A stretch of DNA of 64,000 nucleotides, from contig JAVSML010020424.1 in NCBI GenBank assembly GCA_038503035.1, forward strand, positions 173,971 to 237,970, given 5' to 3'. Within the stretch, counting starts at the first letter, position 1. Each line of letters begins with the position of its first letter. This DNA comes from Crocodylus rhombifer (taxonomy: Eukaryota; Chordata; Crocodylia; Crocodylidae). This document shows, one piece after another, positions 12,201 to 24,200 of the stretch. Under the pieces are notes generated by a model that saw nothing but the letters and a program-made list of their open reading frames with translations, did no database searches and was not told the DNA's origin. The position numbers were made by a program, and so were the translations under genes.

Positions 12201-15200
12201 GAGCAGACTATTCGCAGTTTGTCTGGTCTCGATTTTTAACCCAGTCCGACTTTGGATGTATTCTCACCCTCTCTGATGTGGTAAAAAATCAGGAGATTCA
12301 GGTTAGCTCTCCAACTATCACCCGAACTCCCACCACACTGAGAACGACTAGTTTTTCAGAGAACAGAACAATTGAGCCATTGCAGCCTGTAGCTTGGGGG
12401 AAGACAAGTTTGTCTTTTACTACTTGGCAGAGGAATTGAATCCTGCCCTTGTCTGTAAGAGGCACCTGTTACTGTGGAGCCAAGCACTGCTCACTGCTTG
12501 TGTTAATCAGGAGTTGTCACCTGTTCTGGGATCACTCTTTCCTTGTTAGTATGCCATTTTTCTAATGCAGCATCTACTTTAGCTGCTAGGTTGGTGAATA
12601 AAGCTGTGTCTGTTTCTTACATGCATGAGGAGAGTTCCCAAAGCAAAGCAAATGAGGCTAGTAAATTTGCAATGATTTTTCTAGGTTCTAGATACCTATA
12701 AGGATCTTCCCCAGCACCTTCTGAACTGCCTTTCTACTAACCACCTGTGCCCTGCTGCCTCAGAGGTGTACAAGGCTATTTTGCAACAGCAGCACAAGGA
12801 GTGGGCCAAGGGAAAGGAACAGGTCACAGAGGAGGACCTGGCTCAGAAGTGGGCACTGCACTGGCTGCCAACACTGTCCAGTGCCTTGAGCTCCCCTGTC
12901 TCCATCCTTCAGAGCAATGCTTCCAGTTACCTTCTTGTCTGGACTTTGCGGCTGTTCCCTTCTTCGTATCCATTGCTCGCAGAGGCCTTCAGCAGCGGGG
13001 ACACTGCTCAGCTCCGGGCCTGGGTCACTCTTCTGAATGTTCGGAAAAACATCACTGGGGTCTTACCATCTGATAGCGAGACTGTGAAAAGATTGTCCTG
13101 CTGCTTGCACTCTGGAGAGGAGAACGTTCGCCTGGCAGCGCTGAGCCTCCTGTGCGGCAGCCCCAGGACCAATCAGGCCTTGTCCGAAATGGAAATCCGT
13201 CTCCTGAAAGAATTCTTGCCGCTGAACTTGAACTGTGACTCGTCCTCTTTCCGGCAGCTGTTTCAGGCCTCAGTTAAAAAGGCTCTGGTCAGGCTGAGAG
13301 ACAGCTGTCTCTCCCAGCTGCGTGGCAAGATGCACAAAGCAGCTAAGAAGTCAGCAGAGGCGGATCCAGAAAGGCCACTTGCCCAAGCAGTGGGTGAGGA
13401 GGCTGCAAGCCAGCCACTTTCAGCACTTTGCTTCATACTTTATGAATCTTGCTCCTGTTCCCATTTATTATTCATCTCCTCCCACCTCGGGGTCTGCCAC
13501 AACTAGTTTCCCTCCCTCCCCACACAAGCCACCATCTAACACCCTCCTCAGTGAGGCGTCTGGGCTGGAACCTACATATACTGAGGGGACCCACTTTCAG
13601 CGAAAGCTGGAATCAGCCCCCTGCCCCCAATGCCACAGCCATCCTGCTGTTGCAGATCTCTTCAGAGCACCTTCATTCTTGGAGGATCCAGTGCCCCCAC
13701 CCTTCCTCCCTCCTTGAAGCTGCTCCCAAGTAACCCAGAGTTAATCTTTCCACTTGCAGATTTTGTGGAATGGCTGCTGCAGCTCAGCGTTTCCTTTCTG
13801 ACCCCAGGGTCAAATTACCAGAGGAAGAAAACTGCCCTGCTCCTCCTGGCAGCTGTGCTGGAGACCTGCACCGATACCTGGAGCCCTGAGAAAAAGAAGG
13901 GGCAGCCTCCTCGTGAGTAATAGTGCATTGTCTGCTGCAGCCCCATTTGGCCCAGAGGGGCCTGTCCTGGGACTTCAAGAACCAGTGATCAGCATTTGCC
14001 CAAATTAAAATGCCACTACATAGTGACCTCACCATATGCAGTATTCTGTGCGAATCATATTAGGGTCGTTCCAGAGGAGCGTTGCCCAGAGATAATGCAG
14101 ACCTTCAGCTGTTTTTATTAACTGAACTTCTGTCTACTTATTTTGGCCTTCCAAAATTAGAGTGCTATCAATGAACCACTGGGCGGGGGGAGGACCCAGG
14201 AGGTTCTCTCCATAACAAGAATGATTGGTGAAGCCTAAAGTCTTCAGCTGCCCAAAAGCTCAGCTGATAGAAACTAGTTTGCAGCTAGACCCAGGCCGAG
14301 TTAACTGTGTAGGGGAAGTAGAAATGAATGTTGTCTCTGAGCACCAACGATGTGCTGTTGCTGGAAACTAAACCTGAATTGGAAACTTCGTTGCCTCACT
14401 CCCTGACATAGGAGCACCTTTTAGTTAGATAGCATCTCTGTAGTGGCTCATCTTCCCTCACCTGCATATTAGTTCTTAGGGTCAAGCTTGTCCAGTATCC
14501 TGTGGTTACCAGCGGGCAGCCAGATGCCAAGTGCTATCAATTCCCACTGGAGCCAGAGCTTACTACTTCACAAGCATGTACTGAACCCTTTAAAAAAAAA
14601 AAAAAAAAAAGGCTGCATAGAGTGGAAGTGAATATGCCTGGTCAGGTGAGGCATGACCAGGTTTACCTTCAAGAACAAGGCCCAGAGTTAGGGCTAGATA
14701 GTCGCATTAAAGCCAAACCTCTGAGCATGGCAAATCTCACACTTCAAGGGACTTGCCTTGAGGAATTATTACCATTTCCTAGCCAGCTGAAGGCCTTTGA
14801 CCTTTAGCTTCTTGTAGCACCATTTCCAGCCATGAGGAACTGTGGCTTTTTTCCAAGGAAGAGTATGATTGTTTGATTCCGATTTTTGTGCCCCTTATTT
14901 CTTGCTTTGCTCTGATGTTAGTCAAAAAGGCTTTTAGCCAAGCTGAATACTGTACCAGCTTTGCCTCTCACTTAAGCAGGGCCTGGGCCAGTCACCTTGG
15001 ATTGGAGATTTGCTTCTTAGCAGAAGTTTAAAGGAGCATGTTTGGGTCTTAACAGTCCACATTGGGAATATTCCCAACAACCTCTCACTGGGAATATTCT
15101 TCGCACACCTTGCCACCCTACACTAGAGTCGTCAAAATTTCCTAGAAGGATTGTGTATTTGGCTGTGTTGTTGCCCAGCTGAATTCTACCCAAGATCAGA

Positions 15201-18200
15201 CTTTGGGCTGTGAGGACCCCCTCTTTCCCGGAGACTGACAGAACAAGCCAGAAGCTTTTCCTGAAACATGGGACTAGCTTCCTTTGTTCCTTGCCCCCAT
15301 CATGTAGAGCACCGGAGCCCAGAGAAAGCTTCGTGTATGCACCTTTACATCTTGTTGTTCTGTCTGTACAGAAAACATGACCCTGCTGCTGAACTGGTCC
15401 AGGCAGAGGGGATGCTGGGACTTTTTCTCCCAGAGGAACTTGTTGGCATTGCTGAGCTGTTTGCAGGACAGCACAAATGAGGTAAGCAGCCTCCTGTCCC
15501 CAGCATTTCCACATTCCTCAAGTGAGGGCAGGTAGAAATAGGTACTCAAAAGCAGCTTGACTAAAAGGAGAGATTTGGGTTCAGAATGGCTTGGGTACTG
15601 TCTCTGCTGAACTCCTCAGGAAGCAGGGCCTGGACTAGCTGCCTGCTGTTCTTGCTTCTGTGGCAGTGCCCCAGCTGCTATTGGTAGCCTGTGTTTAAAC
15701 AATCCTGTTCCCTGCCACAGTGCTGGAGGAGAGTAGCCTTCAAGACCAATTCCTTCTACATTCCTACTTAGCATCTCATGCACAAAGTCAGCTAGAGCCA
15801 CCCTGTCCCACAGCATCCCCAAGGATGAAGAGCAGGTGCATCCACTCAGGTGATCCTGTTCGAGGGCTCAATGCAGTCCAGAAGTTGCCTGACTTGCTGT
15901 TCACTTCATACCTCACTAATCTACATGGGGCTTCCTTCCCCACCACATCACTGCAGGGCAACAAGACAACAATGGAGTGCATACGTACTTCCAGGAATAA
16001 ATGGGGCTTAAGTGGGCAGTGAAGATCTTCCTCCTCATCTACATCCCATCTCTCTTCTCTTGGCAGATAAGAGAATTGGCATCGGACCTGCTCATCCGCT
16101 ACTTTCCTCCAGTTTTCCCAGAATCTATTGCTGTGGCTCTGTTTGAGTGTGCCCAAGAAGGCTTGAGCAGCCCCAGGGTACAGGAGGCAGAAGCAGGAGC
16201 AGTGTTGATGAAAACCATTCTCCAGAAGTATGGACTAACAAAACTCTCATTTAACCCAGCAGAAACTTAGCTTGGGATTGGGGAGGGTAGAGCAGAGGAG
16301 TTAAAGAGCTAGCCATGTGTCTGCCTATCCAGTTTCCCCATGACTGGCTTAGCTGTTCTTTGATTCCCACAAGTCTGAAGTCACCAGTGAACTTCAAGTG
16401 CCTTCCCTGTTCTCAGGATTTGACAGGACATAACCAGCCCAACTTGTGCTTAATTCTGTGCTTGTTGCTACACTCACAGAAGATAGATGCTCATGCTAAA
16501 TATAGTCTGTGAAGCATCATTCTTGCCCACTATTGCCCAAAGCAAAACAAGTGCTCAAGTTCACTCTCAGCACCTCAACATGCCCTGGGTTCCCTAATCA
16601 AACCCATTGTTCTTGTTTCTTTTTTGAATGACAGGGGCATTTGCCTTAGACTCAAGAATTTAAGCATTAACGCTGATATCCTAGGGAGAGAAAGAAAAGC
16701 AGGAGATAGCACTACCCAAGAGCATCCTTTTGGTTCCTGAAAATACCTCTATGGAGAACAGATACCCATATTTTAAGAGGCAGTATTTATAGTGCAGGTT
16801 AGGTGGTGCCAGGTAACAGTGGCCTTTGGTCTGAAGTAGCTGCATAAAGATTGAAGTTAATGGTGCTATATGTAGCAACAAGCTGCAAGGCCTGTGACTT
16901 TGGGATGGAGGACTAGTCAGTGGGCTGTGAGGCCAGGGATTCCCTTTGGGACTGGTCTGTAATGAGAGCATCACCTGCCTCTCTCTCTCTCCAGGTCAGA
17001 CAGCGTCATCCTGAAGAGTTTATTCCCAGAGGCAAAAATAGCATCAACCCTGCAGTGCCAAGGCCTGTGCTTCACTCAACATCTCCTCCTCCTGCTGCAA
17101 GCTCACTACACCCTGGCTTGTCAAGACCTGTTGCAGGCAGCAAGCACTAAACCAATGCATGGTGCGTCCCAAGACTTCAAAGAGGAGAGAAACACAGCTC
17201 CCACACCCCTCCCATCCCCAGTGAGCCTTTCAGCCATATGTTGTTTGTATTGTCAGTAGTTCAAAAAAAATCATGCAGCCAGAAACAGGGCTGAGCACTG
17301 GACAGACGTTCCCTCCCCCAGCACGGGCCCCCTAAACTTGGGGGACACGGGCCCAGTGGGAAATGAGTCACTGCAGATGGGTTCAAGCAGCAAGGTCATG
17401 AGCTGACCAGAAGTTGGGTTGTAAGGGTAGAAGTGGAATCATAAAAAACCCAAAAAACCCCCCCCAAAAAACCCCCTGCCCTAGCTCTAATCTGAAATAG
17501 GACACCCACATAGTCAGTGGTCTTTGGCACATCACATCACCTTTTTGTATCAGCTGCAGTTTGGGGCAGCCCTGCTTACACCACACACTGAACACAAAGC
17601 CCAAGTATTTGAGACTAAGCATAGTACAGATCCATAGATTGAAACAGAAAGGTCTAGTTTGTCATGGAAGGGAAGGCAGGGGTGCTCAACAGAAAGCGCA
17701 AGTCATCTCAGCGCATTTGCCAAGCTCTAGCATTCACCAAAAAACTTAGCCAAGAAATTAAGTGATAACTAATATTTTCTATGCCAGAAATTCCCCAGAA
17801 ACAGTAGTTTCTCCACATTTTTTCATCCCAGTCACAGGTTATAAACCTCTAATATTCTGAGATTTAACATTTCTGGAACAGGAACCTTGACTTTCTACCT
17901 TTATATGAAATACTTGAGGTACAGTAAATAGTATACATGTATCATCCAAGGACCCTGTTTCCCCACTACAGGCTGCAGCTAGCTTCCACTGTTGTCACTA
18001 GCCTGCCTTATTAACAGTATCCTATAGGTGAGAACACCCCAGGTAGCTCAACACTGTGGTAACTAGGCATTGTTACTGTAGGACCAATCGCAGCCCTGAG
18101 GAGGTGTCTGCTCGAGGTACCAGAGGTGGCCGTCTCCATGTTGGAGGGACAGCGCAGGCAGAGCTGGCAGGAGCTCCTTGGCAGTTTGGTGATGACGCTG

Positions 18201-21200
18201 AGAGACATCGGTGCCTTCCTCATTGGGGTGCTACAAGGCAGGCAGGGGCCCAGCGCCAGCCAGCAAGGTGAGGTGACTCAAGGAGGAAGCCTTTAGCAGA
18301 CAACAGTCTACATCTCCAAACATTGCAGGAGCATTGTGTCATACAGATGCCTCCATCCCACATGCCAAGGACTCTTAAAAACTGGATTATAAAGTTGTGG
18401 CTGCTCATAGATTCTCCCCTAATCCCAGCTGCCTTCACAACCCACCTGGCTCTTTGCAATAAGCAGCTGACTAGAGGCTTGTAAAAACTGGCTGCTTGCT
18501 CTGGTTTCCAGCTGACTGTCAGCAGTAGAGACTCCTGCTTCCCAGGAGTCAACCAGAATGGCCCAAGGAATCGGGAAGGGGAGGCTTGCCTAAGACTGGA
18601 ACAAGGCACTCTCCAGTTAGTTGAGCAGACTGGGGACAAAGCACCGTCTCCAGGGATGCAAGGGATACAGCAATCCAGTGACAAGAAAGCACACATGCAT
18701 GCAGCTGGGAATCAAGGTGAAGAAGCATGAGGAGAACAAAAATGTCAGGGAAAGGGATAGAGAGAGCCCCTTTTAAGGGGAGAAGATGATGTTGATATTT
18801 GTCTTTAAACACAGCATTGATTGCATTTACTGGGCAGGAGAGCGTAGGTGGGAAGACAGCGGCCATGGTCTGGATGGGAATATGGGTCTGAACCATAGAT
18901 GTTTGCACTGTGAGTTGAGGTGTTCAGTACACATACAGATCAGAACATCACGGGCTTCATTCTGCTCCCAGCGGTTTCAGCGAGACCTCTTCCCCCCGCC
19001 CCCCCCCCGATAACTATGCATTTCTTAAAGCCACTTCTCAACTCCCTTCACTTGGATTTCATACCCCTGACAGACACTGCTGTCTCCCCACATATCCCAA
19101 CCCTGGCTAAAATACCTCTGCCTTCTTTTGCAGCTGCTGCTCCCTCATTTGCAGACATGGGAAATGCTATTGGCTCCCTTATCATGATGGGGAAAGGCCA
19201 GGAGCAGGAGGGAGAAGAGGACTCAGTTCTGCTGTCAGAGGAGCACAGCCTTATCCTGACATGCTGTTGGGTCTCAGTGAAGGTGAGAAGGTCCTGTAAG
19301 TGATCTGAAGCAAGCAGAGAGCAGGAGAACAAACAAGCATCTTCAAAGACCTTTTTCTAGAGGGAACATCTTTGGGAACCTGGGACAGTAAGCAGAGCAT
19401 GAACTCCTCCCCAGTACATGTGTTTTCCTTTTGTTTGACCTAGCTGTAAGATTAATTGTGCAAACTGAGCCATCAGCCTCACAGGACAGCCAAGGCAGCA
19501 TGCTTTCAAGAGAGGATACCCACTGTAGCTTCCCCTACTCCCAGTGCCAAAGCTCCTCATCCTGGGGGGCAAGGTCAACAAAAAGCCCCCTTGTGGCTGC
19601 CTGCAAGCAGGCTACAGCTGCATCTGCCTTCAAGTTATAGCTAGACAAAAAGCATCAAGTTTTCTATCAGGGTTAAGTGCAAGTCCAAACAAACACACAA
19701 CTGATTTAGCCACATCTCACTCACCTAATGCCTCCAACAGCGCTCCAGAAGACACTGCCTGCCTGCTGTCTCCTTTTAAACCCTCTGGGCTGGTTTCCTA
19801 TGAAGCTAATTGGGTCCAGCCATTTTAGGTGCCTCCCTATTAGCCCTCACCTTGCAGCATCAAAGCCCAAGGCTTGTTGATTTTTCTTGCAACCCCTAGA
19901 TGGGGAACATGACCTTTCCCAGACAGACACTCAGGACTGTTGTCTTTAAAAGAAGACAATTATTACAAGCAATTCATGCTGGTGCCTGATCCAGTACAGC
20001 CCCATAGAGCCTTTGTAGCAGTGTACTGTTCAGTATATGTATCTGTACCACAGCAGGTTTGCATCTAATGCTCAAAAGCCTGTGTGTAACTACTTAACTG
20101 CATCATAAACTCATAATGGCTGTGCTCAGAGGAGGTTATGGAGCTCTCCAAGTTGGACTGTCACAAGACACTGGCAGAACAACAGCTTTCACCTGCACAA
20201 ATGCTGACCCTCCCCACAGGGAAAGGTTTGCTAACTGATCATTTCCCTGTGTGGGTCAGCACATTCCCACGCTGGCTATGGTGCTTCCCGTTGCTTGAGC
20301 TACTCGCTGAATGACATGGGGCCCAGGCTGAGCATGAGCATTTCTCTGACTGGCAAGTTTGGAAAAGCAGGAGAGAGTTTTGCACCCTTTTGAGCAGCGT
20401 GCTTCTGCCAGCAAAGAGCTGTATCCTACCCACCCTCTGGCTTCTTCTTTAGGGCCCTCATGACAATTCATGTCTTTTGGCACCAGCCCTTAATTGTTCT
20501 TTTTTGCTCATCTGTGCATGCCAGGTGGCTTTGCTCTATCCATTTCCCCCTCTCTTTTTCTTTTGTGCATGGTTTAAACCAGCTCTTCAGGGCATGGAAT
20601 AGGTTTCCTCATTCTTGCCTGCAAAAGGGCTATTCTCATCTGTTTCTCTTTAGAGTTAATGAATAACTTGACAGACTTGCGTTGGCAGTCCAGTGCCCCT
20701 CAGATCTTGCCCTGTCCCTGTGCGACTGATAGAGACATGTTGCTTTCTGTCTGTGTGGAAGCTATTTGGTTCCTAGATATTCACACATCAGTTTGTAATG
20801 CAGGTCCTGATCTTGCTGCTGCTGAAATGCTCCTTCATTTCTGCCCGTCATCATTCCCTTTTCCGACTTAATGAACTTGGCAGTGCAACAAGGCTCTTGG
20901 AGCAAATTGAACATACCAAGTACATCACCAGCACCAAAGAGGAAGGATCATACCCCTCAGGCTGAGTTGCTCTTTCACTCTCGACATGTGTTGCTTTCAC
21001 TCTCAGGAAATCGGGCTACTTTTGGGAGGCCTCGCTGAGAAGTTTCTGCCTCTGGCACCAACTGCTGGGCCTGAGCTGCTCCTGACACTTCCCATCCTTA
21101 AGATGACTGCTAACCTGTTTCAGGAAATCCTGCTGAAGTGCCGGCACTGGGTAAGAACAGCTTCCTCCCCGGAGGGCTAAGGATAGACTAGGTTAGAGAA

Positions 21201-24200
21201 TAATGGCAAATTAGGATTGAAGGGACCTCAGGAGGTCACGTCTAGTCCAAACCCCTGCTCAAAGCAGGACCATCCCCAGCTACATCGTTCCAGCCAGGGC
21301 TTTGTTCAGCCGGGCCTTAGAAACCTCCACAGATGGAGACTCGGCCACCTCCCCCGGTGACCCGTTCCAGTGCTTCACACCCCCCTTGTGAGAATGTTTC
21401 TCGCAATATCCAGCCTAAACTTCCATCGCTGCAACTTGAGACCGTTGCTCCTTGTTCTGTCGTCTGCCACCACTGAGAACAGTGCAGCTCCGTCCACTTT
21501 GGAACCGCCCTTCAGGTAGCTGAAGGCTGCTATTAAGTCCCCTCTCAGTCTTCTCTTTTGCAGACTAAATAAGCCCAGTTTCCTCAGCCTCTCTTCACAA
21601 GTCATGTCCCCCAGCCCGCTCACCATTTGTGTTGCCCTCCGCTGGGCTGTCTCCAATTTGTCCACATCCTTTCTGTAGCAGGGGGCCCACAACTGGACGC
21701 AGTACTTCAGATGTGGCCTCACCAGCGCCAAGTAGAAGGGAAGAATCGCTTCCCTCGATCTGCCAGCAATGCTCCTACCCATGAACGGAGAGTGCCCCCG
21801 GCAGCTGGGGGGGCACAGCTGTGCTGGTGGCAGCAGGAGCCCTGTGGCAGTAAGCAGGGGAACTCCTACAGACACCGCCAGCACTGGCAGTGGGTGGGGC
21901 TGGGGGGAGATGGTGAGTGCCGACCAGGGGTTGGTGACCACCCCCAGGCGCCGCCAGCAGTGGTGACCAGCAGCAATTGCAGACCACCCACAGATGCTGC
22001 CAGCAGTGTCAGAGGTCGGGTGGCAAGCAGCAACCACCCAGAGGTGCCACCAATAGTGTCAGCGGCGACTTTTTGCAGGGGGTGCACCCCCTACGCATTG
22101 CCCCTGCTCCTACTAATGTAGCCCAGTATGCCGTTAGCCTTCTTAGAAACAAGGACGCACTGTTGACTCATATCCAGCTTATTGTCCACTGTAACTCCTA
22201 GGTCCTTTTCTGCAAAGCTGCTGTTTAGCCAGTCAGTCCCAAGCCTGTAGCAGTGCATGGAATTTTTCCATCTAAGTGCAGGTCATGAACACATACCCCA
22301 TAAATGAAAGCCTTCAATAGCAAGCTACTCTGGAAGGGTTTTTACTACCTTGTCCCTACCAACCCTTGGCCAAGGCAAACGGGTGATGTCTCCCTTTGAG
22401 CAATAATTAAAACAGTGTACACTTCTGTCTTTTACTGCCCCACCTTCCTTTTGTCCAAGCAGCCAACCTGAATCTCTTTAATGGATATAGTTGATTACTT
22501 CAGCTAAGAGACAGCTATCAGGACTTCGTCAGTCATCCTCTGAGACATATTGCATTAAACCACTTCAGATGCACATAGTGTAGTTAGTCTCTACCTGACG
22601 ACTCTTAGAAATTCTTTGAAAGGTCTGGTGTCCCTGAGATTAGAGGGTTACTGATGATTCCTCATTTGAGATAGCTGAATGGTTTAGTTGGCTTACCTGA
22701 TCCCACGTGTTGGGAATTAGCTGCACCCACAGAGAGCTTTTCATTTCTCTGTTGACCCTCCACTTCAGTGGGTCATCATACAAGCCAGCATGCTTGATTT
22801 AAGCTTGGAGCTGTGGCTCAGGGGGGCCTCCATCCCTTTACGTCTGGCTCTGACACCAACGTCTGCTGTAACTTTGACTGTGTTTTTATATGCGTCTGCC
22901 TCTGTCTTCCCATCTGAAAATAAAATGTGTGCTTTCTGGGGCCCTTGGGAGGGTTGTTTCATTGCCAGTTGGAGCAACCTTTGCATGCAAAAGGTGTTAC
23001 AGGTGTTGTTCTGTCCTAGGGAGCTGTTGAAGGCTGCAGCATGGGATTCACCAAGTTCTGTGCAGCGTTGCTGAACCATCCTGATGCAGAGCTGCAAGCC
23101 ATCCCAGGCACAATACTAGCACAGGTACCACAGCTATTTTCTGCTCTTGGGAATTCAGCCAAAGGATGCGACTGGTTCTGGACTCGTGTATTGGGTATAA
23201 ATCTTACAATCCCCAAACCATCCAAATACTTCAGTCGTGATTAGGGCCTCTTGTCCCAGCACTGTTCAGACACAGAGGAAGGAACCATTAGAATAGTTGA
23301 CATTTTAATCAATTTTAAGTTTATGTTAGAGTAGTATGGGTCTCAGGCCATACACCCCATGACCCATTTTAGAGAGGCATAAAGGGTGCACATTAAAGCA
23401 TCAGAGACAACAGCTGTATTTCCCAAATCCCTTGCTTGGGCCTTGTGTACCCAGACAAAGTTCTGAGAATCCCTGGCACCTTTCTTGCTGCCTATCCCCA
23501 ACTCAGCCTCCAGACAGTGCCCAGAGACCTTGCCCTGCCCCCACCCTTCCTGGCCCTGTTGAGCCCAGGAGTTCTGCCCTGGTCATGGGGCAGACAGGCC
23601 ACTAGCAAGTATCTGGTGCCCTTAAACACAGGGTTAGGAACCGGGAACTCCCAAACTTCACTCACATTCTGACCTCTTCATGTCACTCACTCTCTGAATC
23701 ACACGCAATTTCTGGTGCTGACACCTGGCTTTGTTTCTCAGGGTTTGGATTTACTCAGTGGCCCCAGGAGCAGCTCCATTACTCGCCGAGCAGCTGGCTT
23801 CCCCATGCTCTTTCTATGCATCCTCACTGGGGAGGACTCCACCAGGTCACGGCCTCTGCTAGCTCACTGCATTCAGACTCTGCTGGTGCTGGCCAACACG
23901 CCTCTTCCCCAGAACTGGGACCAGACCCTGGACCTGCCTCAGGTGAAAAAGCTCACAGATTCAGCAGGAGAGCCCTGCTTCAGCTATGATAGCCAGCCTG
24001 GTGGCTTAGATAACGATGCTGCTGATGAAGTAGGCATCTTGCTGACCTGTGATGAACTGTATGGGGATGGGGTCATTGTACTGCTTGTAGTATTCTTTTC
24101 AAAAGCAGAATACAGGCCTCTTGTGCACAGTAAGTGTCCCAATGCTTCTTACAAGAGTAGGGCTGTTGGCCACACTGAGACACCCACCTCCCTTTCCCTT

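Noticed and set aside
21627..22121. 164-codon plus-strand open frame
   Set aside because: It is antisense to CR1 and runs into the GC-rich insert; not a gene.
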